From the NCBI RefSeq assembly GCF_016863535.1, contig NZ_BOPB01000033.1:1-64000 (forward strand): a stretch of DNA of 64,000 nt, written 5' to 3'. Below the pieces are notes generated by a model. The model was not told the origin of the DNA and searched no databases. It was given only the letters and a program-made list of their open reading frames with translations. Source of the DNA: Micromonospora lutea (GTDB lineage Bacteria > Actinomycetota > Actinomycetes > Mycobacteriales > Micromonosporaceae). How positions within the stretch are numbered: position 1 is the stretch's first letter; each line of letters opens with the position of its first letter. Below are positions 54,312-61,896 of the stretch, piece by piece. Position numbers and translations under genes: made by a program.

Positions 54312-56279
54312 TCAGGAAGGGTGGCGGTGTCCCGCCGCGTGCCCGCCGTGGAACGGCGTGCTGACGCCGTCGTACCGCAGTCGCAGCATCATGCCCTGAT
54401 CGGCGTGTGGCAGGTTGTGGCAGTGGTTCATCCAGATGCCCCGGTTGTTCGCCTGGAACATCACCTCCCACACTTCGCCGGGGCGGACGTCGAACGTGTC
54501 CATCCAGAGCGGGCTACCCGAGGACGGTTGCCCGTTTCGGGACAGGATCAGCACCGGATGGCCGTGCAGGTGCCAGGGATGGGTCTCCAGGCTGCGGTTG
54601 ACCACGGTGAACCGGACGATGTCTCCGTCGGAGACGATCTGGTCGGGGATCGACGGGTGGCCCCGCCCGTTGACGGTCTGCGCGAACGCGGGTCGTCCGT
54701 CGACCATGGCCACCCCACGGTCGAGCACCAGGGTGAAGTGCCGGTCCGCGGTCGCGGTGCGCAAGGGTACGGGAGCCGAGGTCCCGTAGGTGAACAGGTC
54801 CAGTTCCGGCCAGTCGGCGGTGTCCTGCGCGCCGGCCCCACCGTCGGGGGCGTCGGGGCTGGGTCGTAGCCACACGGCGGCCACGCCGTCGACGAACAGC
54901 GCCACGGGGGTCTCCGGCATGACGAACACCAGATCGCGGCGCCCACCCGCCGCGACCCGCAGCGCGGTCCGGCTGGTCTCGCCGGGCCCCTGCAGGTCGC
55001 GGCCGTCGACGGCCACCACCCGGAACGGGGTGCCGGCCAACGCAAAGCGACGCGGGTCGGAGTCGGTGTTGACCAGGCGCAACCGGACCGTCGCACCCGC
55101 CGCCGCGACGTGCTCGACGCCCGCGACCGCCGCACCGCCGCTGAACGTGTGCACGGGGACGACCAGGTCGAGGTCCGCAGGGTCGGGATCCGTACGCGGT
55201 GTCACGACGAGCACTCCGTAGAGGCCGCGTCGCACGCCGATGTGGGACACGTGGTGGGTGTGATACCAGTAGGTCCCGACCTGGTCGGCGCGGAACCGGT
55301 AGCGGAAGGTCTTCCCTGACGCCACCACCGGCTGACTGAGGCCCGCCACTCCGTCCTCCCCGCAGGGCACGTCGTAGCCGTGCCAGTGCAGGGTCACGCC
55401 CTCGTCGATGTCGTGGTTGACCAGGCTCACCTCGATGAGGTCACCCTCGGTCGCAGTGAGCTGCGGGCCGGGCGCCACACCGTCGAACGTCCAGGCGTCG
55501 ACGTCCTGCCCGGACGGCAGTCGCACGGCGGCCCTGCGGGCGGTCAACTCGTAGGCGCGTCGGACGCCCCCTGGCGCGGGAGTGTCCGGTCCGCGCAGGT
55601 CGGCCACGGAGAGCAGGGCACCGCGGGTGGGGCCCGGACCACCTCCGGCCGTGTGCGCCGGGCCGGACGACAGCACCGACAGGCCCGCTCCGGTGCCGGT
55701 CGCGCCGACCGCGACCACACCGCCGGCGACACCGAGGAAGCCCCGACGGGACAGGCCCGGCGGCCCGGCGTTCGGCTTCGCCTCCTCCGCCACGTCCGTG
55801 CCCGGTACGGCGACCGACCGCGCGGTCAGCAGGACGGCCGCCACCACCAGACCAACCGTGATCAGCGCCGCCGGCAGGGTCAACGGATACCCGACGAGGT
55901 AGGTGAGCACGAACCCGGCCAACGCGGCGTACCCGGCGGCGAACAGCGCGATGACGCCCGCCCTGTCCCGACCGGCCGGCCGGGGTGCGCCAGTGGCCCG
56001 TGTGAGCAGTATCGGTCCGGCGACCACCGCGGCGACCACCGCGGCCACCGCGAGCAGCGGCATCCCGAGCAGCACCTTCTCCTGGACGAACCACCAGCCC
56101 CGCCCGGCCAGCAGCGCCACCGACACGCCCTTGGCCAGGGTGAGCGTCAGCGCCGCGACGAACAGCACCCGGGCGGCTCGGGCGTACCTGCGCATCGCAG
56201 TCACACCGGCGGCGAGCCACGCGGCAGCGGCCAGCAGCGCCCAGGTGTGGTCCAGGACGGTCAGTGCCGCAGTGGTCAT
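54312..56279 (-). CDS. Membrane-anchored multicopper oxidase
   Basis: 655 residues; ATG overlaps the stop of the upstream DUF6220 gene (ATGA). About six membrane helices in the first 165 residues are followed by an internal twin-arginine-like SRRGFLGVAGG (about 178) and then cupredoxin domains. Copper ligands are intact: LHWHGYD (about 298), YWYHTHH (about 342), HPWHLHGHP and HCHNLPHADQGMM near the C-terminus (type 1 Cys, His and Met). The layout resembles membrane-fused laccase/nitrite-reductase-like oxidases. It may oxidise Cu(I), Fe(II) or phenolics outside the cell; a tie to the metallophore is possible but untested. Confidence 0.9.
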   Translation of the reverse strand: MTTAALTVLDHTWALLAAAAWLAAGVTAMRRYARAARVLFVAALTLTLAKGVSVALLAGRGWWFVQEKVLLGMPLLAVAAVVAAVVAGPILLTRATGAPRPAGRDRAGVIALFAAGYAALAGFVLTYLVGYPLTLPAALITVGLVVAAVLLTARSVAVPGTDVAEEAKPNAGPPGLSRRGFLGVAGGVVAVGATGTGAGLSVLSSGPAHTAGGGPGPTRGALLSVADLRGPDTPAPGGVRRAYELTARRAAVRLPSGQDVDAWTFDGVAPGPQLTATEGDLIEVSLVNHDIDEGVTLHWHGYDVPCGEDGVAGLSQPVVASGKTFRYRFRADQVGTYWYHTHHVSHIGVRRGLYGVLVVTPRTDPDPADLDLVVPVHTFSGGAAVAGVEHVAAAGATVRLRLVNTDSDPRRFALAGTPFRVVAVDGRDLQGPGETSRTALRVAAGGRRDLVFVMPETPVALFVDGVAAVWLRPSPDAPDGGAGAQDTADWPELDLFTYGTSAPVPLRTATADRHFTLVLDRGVAMVDGRPAFAQTVNGRGHPSIPDQIVSDGDIVRFTVVNRSLETHPWHLHGHPVLILSRNGQPSSGSPLWMDTFDVRPGEVWEVMFQANNRGIWMNHCHNLPHADQGMMLRLRYDGVSTPFHGGHAAGHRHPS

Positions 56280-56695
56280 GACCGGGTCGCGTGGCTGAGC
56301 TCGGTCTGCTGCCAGGCGATCTGCCGTGCCTGACGCACGAGCCACAGGGTGGTACCGACGATGAGCAGTCCGTTGACGGCGTGCACGCCGAAGATGAGGT
56401 GACCCGTCTCGGAGCCCTCACCGAAGGACTTGGCGACTTCCCGGATCAGCGATTGGATGAGCACCAGCCCGGCCACCATGGCCATCCTGCCGGTGATCCG
56501 ACCGGGCATGCGGGCAATCGCGGAGACCACCACGAGTACGACGGAGAACAGGAGCATCACGTACCCGAGGAAGCGGTGGGGGGAGAACGCCTCCTCGGTC
56601 GGCGCGGAGTCGAACGCACCGCTGGCGGCAAGATAGAACTGCACCACCTCGGCGAGCAGCAACAGTGACACCAGGCCCGCGAAGAGCTTCTTCAT
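56276..56695 (-). CDS. Small four-helix membrane protein (DUF6220-like)
   Basis: 139 residues from ATG 56695. Four hydrophobic segments: an N-terminal LFAGLVSLLLLAEVVQFYLA, then FSPHRFLGYVMLLFSVVLVV, a third after GRITGRMA, and a last one around HAVNGLLIVGTTLWLV. Conserved His in segments 2 and 4 (HRFLGY, GVHAVNG) could hold heme or metal. It is translationally coupled to the multicopper oxidase and probably works with it in the membrane. The family has no assigned function that I know. Confidence 0.75.
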   Translation of the reverse strand: MKKLFAGLVSLLLLAEVVQFYLAASGAFDSAPTEEAFSPHRFLGYVMLLFSVVLVVVSAIARMPGRITGRMAMVAGLVLIQSLIREVAKSFGEGSETGHLIFGVHAVNGLLIVGTTLWLVRQARQIAWQQTELSHATRS

Positions 56696-56750
56696 GGCAC
56701 AGATCCTGGTATCGGGTCGCCGGTCGCGCATTGGACGAGGCGCGGCACCT

Positions 56751-56796
56751 GCTACGCCAATCCGCGTAGCGGAAACCGACCTGCGTACGTCGCAGG
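56751..56796. promoter_or_regulatory. Two inverted repeats between divergent operons
   Basis: GCTACGC-CAATCC-GCGTAGC (56751-56770) and CCTGCG-TACGT-CGCAGG (56780-56796) are both perfect, with centres about 27 bp apart. They lie between the oxidase operon (start 56695) and the two-component operon (start 56849) and may bind its response regulator. A TAGGAT eight bases before the kinase ATG could be the -10 of a leaderless transcript. Confidence 0.5.
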
Positions 56797-56848
56797 GCGT
56801 AGTCGGCCACGCACCGGAGAGTGCGGCGGTTGCCGTAGGATCTGCGGC

Positions 56849-58084
56849 ATGGACCTGCGGGTGATGCCGGAACGACTGCGCACCTGGTTCGCTCGTCGGC
56901 CGGTCTGGTTCGCCGACGTCCTGTTGGCACTGTTCGTCACGGTGATCCAGGTCCAGAGTGTCAGCAAGTACGGCACCGTCCTGCCCGAGCCGATCGCCCG
57001 GCCCGCCTCGGACTTCGGGTACGCCGGCTACGGCCTCGTCGTGCTGAGCGGTCTGGCCATCGTCGTCCGACGCCGGTGGCCGGTCGCCGTGTTCGCGGTC
57101 ACCGGAGCGGCCAGCCTGGTCTACTTCGGTCTCGGCTTCCCCGACCGGATGTCCTGCCTCGGTCTGTTCGTCGCCCTGTACACCCTCGCCGCCTACGGCG
57201 ACGGACGCCGGTCGCTGCTGATCGCGGGCACCGGCACCACGGTGCTCGCCGTCGGCTGGTTGGTCGCCGGGGCGGACATCCAACCTGTGGAAGCCATGGG
57301 CTGGGTTCTCTTCCGGATCGGAGCGTCGGTCGTGAGCATCACGCTCGGCGAGTCCGTCCGATCGCGCAGGGTCATCGCGGCGGACGCGCAGCGGCGGGCA
57401 GAGATGGCCGAACGGTCCCGCGAGGAGGAGACCCGGGCGCGGGTCGACGCCGAACGGCTGCGAATCGCGCGCGAGGTCCACGACACCGTCGCGCACGCCA
57501 TCGCCATCATCAACGTACAGGCCAGCGTGACGGCACACGTGCTCGACAAGCGGCCGGCTCAGGCACGCGACGCGTTGCGGGCCATCGAGCAGACCAGCTC
57601 GCGGGCGCTGCACGAGATGCGCGCGGTGCTCGGCGTGCTGCGCGAGGACGACGGACGTGAACCCAGTCCGGGTCTCGAACAGCTCCCCGCACTCGCCGAC
57701 AAGGCCCGCGAGGCCGGCCTTGAGGTCAGCATCGAGCAGACACCGGCGGCGGCGCCGGTACCGAGCGCGGTGAACAGCGCGGCCTACCGCATCGTCCAGG
57801 AGTCGATCACCAACGTGATCCGCCATGTCGGGCCGACCCGGGTGGCGGTGACGATCGAGGCCGCGTCCGACGCGCTCCGTATCCGGGTGGCCGACGAGGG
57901 CACCCGAGATCCGGTGCTCGTCACGGTGGGTGCCGGAGGCCGCTCGTCGGGCGGCCGGGGCATCGTCGGCATGCGGGAACGCTGCCAACTGCTCGGTGGG
58001 GAACTGCACGCCACGGCACGTCCCGATGGTGGTTTCGAGGTCGTCGCCCGCCTGCCGCTCGCGCCGGTTGCGCCACGCCCGTGA
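56849..58084 (+). CDS. NarL-type sensor histidine kinase
   Basis: 411 residues, ATG start (a second ATG five codons later is possible). Four to five membrane helices in the first 165 residues with very short outer loops, so the signal is probably sensed in the membrane. A coiled region leads to the HisKA_3 dimerisation domain with the phospho-acceptor His in IAREVHDTVAHAIAI (about residue 211), followed by an HATPase_c domain (RIVQESITNVIRH N-box, then GGRGIVGMRERCQLLGG). Pairs with the next gene through a GTGA overlap. Confidence 0.93.
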   Translation: MDLRVMPERLRTWFARRPVWFADVLLALFVTVIQVQSVSKYGTVLPEPIARPASDFGYAGYGLVVLSGLAIVVRRRWPVAVFAVTGAASLVYFGLGFPDRMSCLGLFVALYTLAAYGDGRRSLLIAGTGTTVLAVGWLVAGADIQPVEAMGWVLFRIGASVVSITLGESVRSRRVIAADAQRRAEMAERSREEETRARVDAERLRIAREVHDTVAHAIAIINVQASVTAHVLDKRPAQARDALRAIEQTSSRALHEMRAVLGVLREDDGREPSPGLEQLPALADKAREAGLEVSIEQTPAAAPVPSAVNSAAYRIVQESITNVIRHVGPTRVAVTIEAASDALRIRVADEGTRDPVLVTVGAGGRSSGGRGIVGMRERCQLLGGELHATARPDGGFEVVARLPLAPVAPRP

Positions 58085-58761
58085 CCGACACGTCGATCAA
58101 GGTGCTCCTCGCCGACGACGAGCGGCTGGTCCGCTCCGGTTTCCGGCTGCTGCTCGACCTGGAGGACGACATCACCGTGGTCGGCGAGGCCACCAACGGT
58201 GCCGAGGCCGTCGAGCTGGCTCGCGCCACCCGACCCGACGTCGTCCTCATGGACATCCGCATGCCGCGCCTGGACGGGATCCGGGCCGCAGAGCAGATCG
58301 TCGAGATGCCGGGGATGGATCGGGTCCGGATTCTCATCCTCACCACCTACGACACCGACGAGAACGTGTTCGAGGCCCTCCAGGCAGGCGCCAGCGGTTT
58401 CCTGCTCAAGGATGCCGGCCCTGCCGAGCTGCTGCACGCCATCCGGGTCATCGCCGCCGGAGACGCGCTGCTCGCGCCACGGGTCACCCGCAGACTCATC
58501 AGCCAGTTCACGGCGCGGCGTAAGGCCGCGCAGGCGGGCGAGGACCGACTCGCGGTGCTGACCGACCGCGAGCGTGAGGTGCTGGCGCTGGTCGCGCAGG
58601 GGCTGAGCAACGACGAGATCGGCGCGGCGCTGTTCCTCAGCCCGGCCACCGCACGTACGCACGTCAGCCGCACGATGGGCAAACTCGGCGCACGCGACCG
58701 TGCGCAGCTGGTGGCGATCGCCTACCAGACCGGGCTCTGCCAGTGCACCGAGCAGCACTGA
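58081..58761 (+). CDS. NarL/LuxR-type response regulator
   Basis: 226 residues, GTG start overlapping the kinase stop. Receiver domain with acidic pair DD (12-13), phospho-acceptor Asp58 in VVLMDIRMP and a Lys in FLLKDAGPAE. C-terminal LuxR HTH: LTDREREVLALVAQGLSNDE followed by ATARTHVSRTMGKLGARDRA. Complete two-component partner of the upstream kinase; likely targets are the divergent DUF6220-oxidase operon or its own promoter. Confidence 0.95.
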   Translation: MTDTSIKVLLADDERLVRSGFRLLLDLEDDITVVGEATNGAEAVELARATRPDVVLMDIRMPRLDGIRAAEQIVEMPGMDRVRILILTTYDTDENVFEALQAGASGFLLKDAGPAELLHAIRVIAAGDALLAPRVTRRLISQFTARRKAAQAGEDRLAVLTDREREVLALVAQGLSNDEIGAALFLSPATARTHVSRTMGKLGARDRAQLVAIAYQTGLCQCTEQH

Positions 58762-58837
58762 GCCTGTCCCGCACCCGTCAGGAAAGGAACAGGCAAGAGT
58801 CCACACGGGAGCGTCATGCGGCTGCCACCATCGGGCC

Positions 58838-60049
58838 ATGAGCGACCCCGCCCTCGGTGTCAGGTCACTGGACCTGGTCAATCCCGCCACCTTCGTCGAC
58901 AACGACGTGCACGTGTTCTGGCGGGACGTGCGGGCGGAGAGCCCGGTCTACTGGCATGAGGCCACGCAGAGCAATCCGGGGTTCTGGGTGGTTTCCCGGT
59001 ACGCCGACGTCCAGACGCTCTACCACGACGCGTCGCTCAGTTCCGAACGCGGCAACGTGCTGGACGTGGTGCTGCGCGGAAACGACTCAGCAGGCGGAAG
59101 CATGCTCGCGGTCACCGACGGTCCGTCGCACCGAAAGCTGCGCAACCTGATGTTCAGCGCCTTCACCCCACGCGCGCTCGGCGAGGTGGTGACCAACGTG
59201 CAGCTCCGCTCCACCGAACTCGTGTCCTCGGTCGTCGGTGCGGGCGCGTTCGACTTCGCTGCCGAGGTCGCCGACCAGATTCCGATGAACACGATCTGTG
59301 ACCTGCTGTCGGTACCGCTCAGCGATCGCAGGGACCTGCTCCAGTGGAACAAGATGGCCCTGTCGTCGGACCGGGCCGACAGCACCGACCTCGACGCGCT
59401 CAGCGCTCGTAACGAAATCCTGCTCTACTTCGTCGACCTGGCTGAGGACCGGCGGAGAAATCCGGGCGACGATGTGATCAGCATGCTCGCCGGCGCCGAG
59501 GTGGACGGGGTGCCACTGACCGTCGAGGAGATCGCGGTCAACTGCTACAGCCTGATCCTCGGTGGTGACGAGACGTCCCGGATCTCGGCGATCTGCGCTG
59601 TCCTGGCCCTGATCGAGAACCCCGACCAGTGGGAGGCCCTGCGGACCGGCGCGGTCGACGTCGATTCGGCGGTGGAGGAGGTGCTCCGCTGGGCCACCCC
59701 CGGGATGCACGTGGCGCGTACGGCGGTCGACGATTTCGAACTTCATGGGCACCAGGTCCGCGCCGGCGACATCGTCACGCTGTGGAACATCTCGGCGAAC
59801 AACGACGAGTCGGTGTTCCCTGAACCGCGCCGGTTCACCCTGTCCCGGTCGCCCAACAAGCACCTCTCGTTCGGTCACGGACCGCACTACTGCCTCGGGG
59901 CGTTCCTCGGCCGCGCGGAGCTGCGGGCGCTGCTCACCACCTTGACCGCCCAGGTGACCCGGATGGATCTGTGCGGCAAGCCCCGCCCCATCTACTCGAA
60001 CTTCGTCTGCGGCTACGACACGCTGCCCGTCCGCTTCGAGAGCGGCTGA
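58838..60049 (+). CDS. Cytochrome P450
   Basis: 403 residues from ATG 58838. Soluble bacterial P450: I-helix SLILGGDETSRISAI (about residue 242, with Asp-Glu-Thr-Ser for the oxygen groove), ExxR as E-x-L-R in VEEVLRW, and heme-binding FGHGPHYCLGAFLGRAEL (Cys about 352). A short gap of 76 bp from the response regulator and no strong Shine-Dalgarno. With the A-T didomain at 61897 it would fit beta-hydroxylation of a carrier-bound amino acid, as known for 3-hydroxyquinaldate pathways. That partner role is inference; tailoring of the final product is the alternative. Confidence 0.92.
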   Translation: MSDPALGVRSLDLVNPATFVDNDVHVFWRDVRAESPVYWHEATQSNPGFWVVSRYADVQTLYHDASLSSERGNVLDVVLRGNDSAGGSMLAVTDGPSHRKLRNLMFSAFTPRALGEVVTNVQLRSTELVSSVVGAGAFDFAAEVADQIPMNTICDLLSVPLSDRRDLLQWNKMALSSDRADSTDLDALSARNEILLYFVDLAEDRRRNPGDDVISMLAGAEVDGVPLTVEEIAVNCYSLILGGDETSRISAICAVLALIENPDQWEALRTGAVDVDSAVEEVLRWATPGMHVARTAVDDFELHGHQVRAGDIVTLWNISANNDESVFPEPRRFTLSRSPNKHLSFGHGPHYCLGAFLGRAELRALLTTLTAQVTRMDLCGKPRPIYSNFVCGYDTLPVRFESG

Positions 60050-60180
60050 TTCACCGCGACGCCGGGCGGCGGCCCGGCCAACCGCAGCTTCTTGTGTTCG
60101 TCCCCGTCTGGGCGTGACCGCCACGGCCGGGTGATCCCTTCGCACCCGAGACCGCACTTTTCGAGAATGTCGAGGTGACC

Positions 60181-61752
60181 GTGAAAAAAGCCGTCTGTGT
60201 CATCGGCGCGGGCCCGTCGGGTCTGATCACGATGAAAGAGCTGCTGGACGAGGGCCACACCGTGACCTGCTTCGATCACAACGCCGACATCGGCGGTGTG
60301 TTCCGCGGGGGTGCCAACGCCGACGAGCCGGCTGCCTACGATTCGACGCTGCTCACCATCTCCAACTACATGATGGCGTTCTCCTGTTTCCCGCCGCCGG
60401 AGAAGCAGGAGCGACGGTTCTGGACGGCCACCGAGTACCGGCAGTACCTCCACGACTTCGCCGACGCCTTCGGTCTGTGGCCCCACCTGCGCCCCCGCAC
60501 CGACGTACTGAGTATCGCGAGAAGTGACAGCGGCGACGGCTACGTGGTCGAGACCGCGCCCGCGGACGATCCCACCGCCCGGACCAGCCACCAGTTCGAC
60601 GCCGTGGTGGTGTCCAGCGGCACCCACCGGGTGCCCAACAAGGTCACCCTGCCGGGACAGGAGAACTTCGCGGGGGTGGTCACCCATTCGGCCTTCTACC
60701 GCAACGCCGAACCGTTCCGCGGTAAGCGGGTTCTCTGCGTGGGCATCGGCGAGACCGCAGCCGACGTCGTCAACGAGATCGCCCAGGTGGCGGCGAGTTG
60801 CACGCTGTCGGTGCGTCGTTGGCAGTCGGTCGTGGCGCGGTTCCCGGGCAACCGGAAGCATCCGAACGACGCGTACACCTCTGAGATGCTGAACGCACTG
60901 CCGCTGGCGGCTGCCACCGCCGTCCACCGCATCGGCACCCGGCTGGGCAAGCGGTTCGCCAAGAACCCCGTGAGCCGAGCGATCGCGGAGTGGAACTCGA
61001 AGAACGACAGCTTCTTCAACCACTTCCTGACCAAGAACGAAGCATTCATCCATCGGATCGTCGACGGCAGCCTGACGGTCAACGCCTCCGGCATCGAGCG
61101 ACTCGGCGAGGACTATGTCCTGTTCAAGGACGGCCGGCGGGAGACGATCGACACGATCGTCCTGAACACCGGTTACACCGAGGACTTCACCCTCCTCAAG
61201 GACGTGCACATCACCGACGTGCGCCAGATGTACAAGCACATGATCCACCCGGAGCTCGGCACCGGCGTGGTCCTCATCGGATGGGCGCGGCCCGCCGCGG
61301 GTGGCGTCCCGGCCTGCTCGGAGATGCAGGCCCGCTACTTCGCGCTGCTCTGCAGTGGCAAGCAGACCCTGCCGCCGCCGGACCGGCTCAACCAGCTGAT
61401 CAAGCAGCAGGCGGTGTACGAGGACGAGTTCTTCACCGGCAACCCTGAGCTTCGTACGCTGGTCCACTACAACCGGTACATGATCGATTTCGCCAAGGTG
61501 ATCGGGTGCTCGCCGTGGCGGCCGGAGGTGTTCCGCAAACCGCGGCTGGCCTACCACCTGTGGTTCGGCTCGCAGGTGCCGCTCGTCTTCCGCCTGCACG
61601 GGCCGCACAGCGACCGCGAGACCGCAGAGCGCCGGATCCTGGAACTGCCGGTCGCGTTCAACCCCGCAGAGATCATCATGGCCACCGCGCTCACCGGTGT
61701 CACCCGTGCGCTGGGCGCCGTGGGACTGGTGAAACGGGACGGGGTCTACTGA
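60181..61752 (+). CDS. Flavin-containing monooxygenase (class B)
   Basis: 523 residues from a GTG at 60181 with GAGG five bases upstream (a GTG two codons earlier is also possible). FAD motif VCVIGAGPSGLITM, the FMO fingerprint FAGVVTHSAFY, and the NADPH motif CVGIGETAADVV. Length and YMMAFSCFPPPEKQ resemble dimethylaniline/FMO-like oxygenases of secondary metabolism, which oxidise N or S atoms; kynurenine 3-monooxygenase is a different class. In the locus it could N- or S-oxidise an intermediate, but no step strictly requires it. Convergent with the A-T didomain gene. Confidence 0.88.
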   Translation: MKKAVCVIGAGPSGLITMKELLDEGHTVTCFDHNADIGGVFRGGANADEPAAYDSTLLTISNYMMAFSCFPPPEKQERRFWTATEYRQYLHDFADAFGLWPHLRPRTDVLSIARSDSGDGYVVETAPADDPTARTSHQFDAVVVSSGTHRVPNKVTLPGQENFAGVVTHSAFYRNAEPFRGKRVLCVGIGETAADVVNEIAQVAASCTLSVRRWQSVVARFPGNRKHPNDAYTSEMLNALPLAAATAVHRIGTRLGKRFAKNPVSRAIAEWNSKNDSFFNHFLTKNEAFIHRIVDGSLTVNASGIERLGEDYVLFKDGRRETIDTIVLNTGYTEDFTLLKDVHITDVRQMYKHMIHPELGTGVVLIGWARPAAGGVPACSEMQARYFALLCSGKQTLPPPDRLNQLIKQQAVYEDEFFTGNPELRTLVHYNRYMIDFAKVIGCSPWRPEVFRKPRLAYHLWFGSQVPLVFRLHGPHSDRETAERRILELPVAFNPAEIIMATALTGVTRALGAVGLVKRDGVY

Positions 61753-61850
61753 CCGGATCCACGGCACGTCGGCACTGGCGTTCCGCGCCTGCGGCCTCGG
61801 CCGCGGGGCGCTTCACCGAGAGCCGCCCTGGACGTCGGCGGCGGGCGGCA

Positions 61851-61888
61851 CGGGTGCTGTCCGTCACCGACGCCACGGGCAGCACCCG
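61851..61888. terminator. Hairpin between convergent genes
   Basis: CGGGTGCTG (61851-61859) pairs perfectly with 61880-61888 around a 20-base loop, between the stops of the monooxygenase (61752) and the A-T didomain gene (61897). Confidence 0.5.
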
Positions 61889-61896
61889 AGGCACGC

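Noticed and set aside
60181..61752. Kynurenine 3-monooxygenase, giving a xanthurenate/quinolobactin-like starter
   Set aside because: The protein has the class B FMO fingerprint FxGxxxHSxxY and a second Rossmann motif, unlike the single-Rossmann kynurenine hydroxylases.
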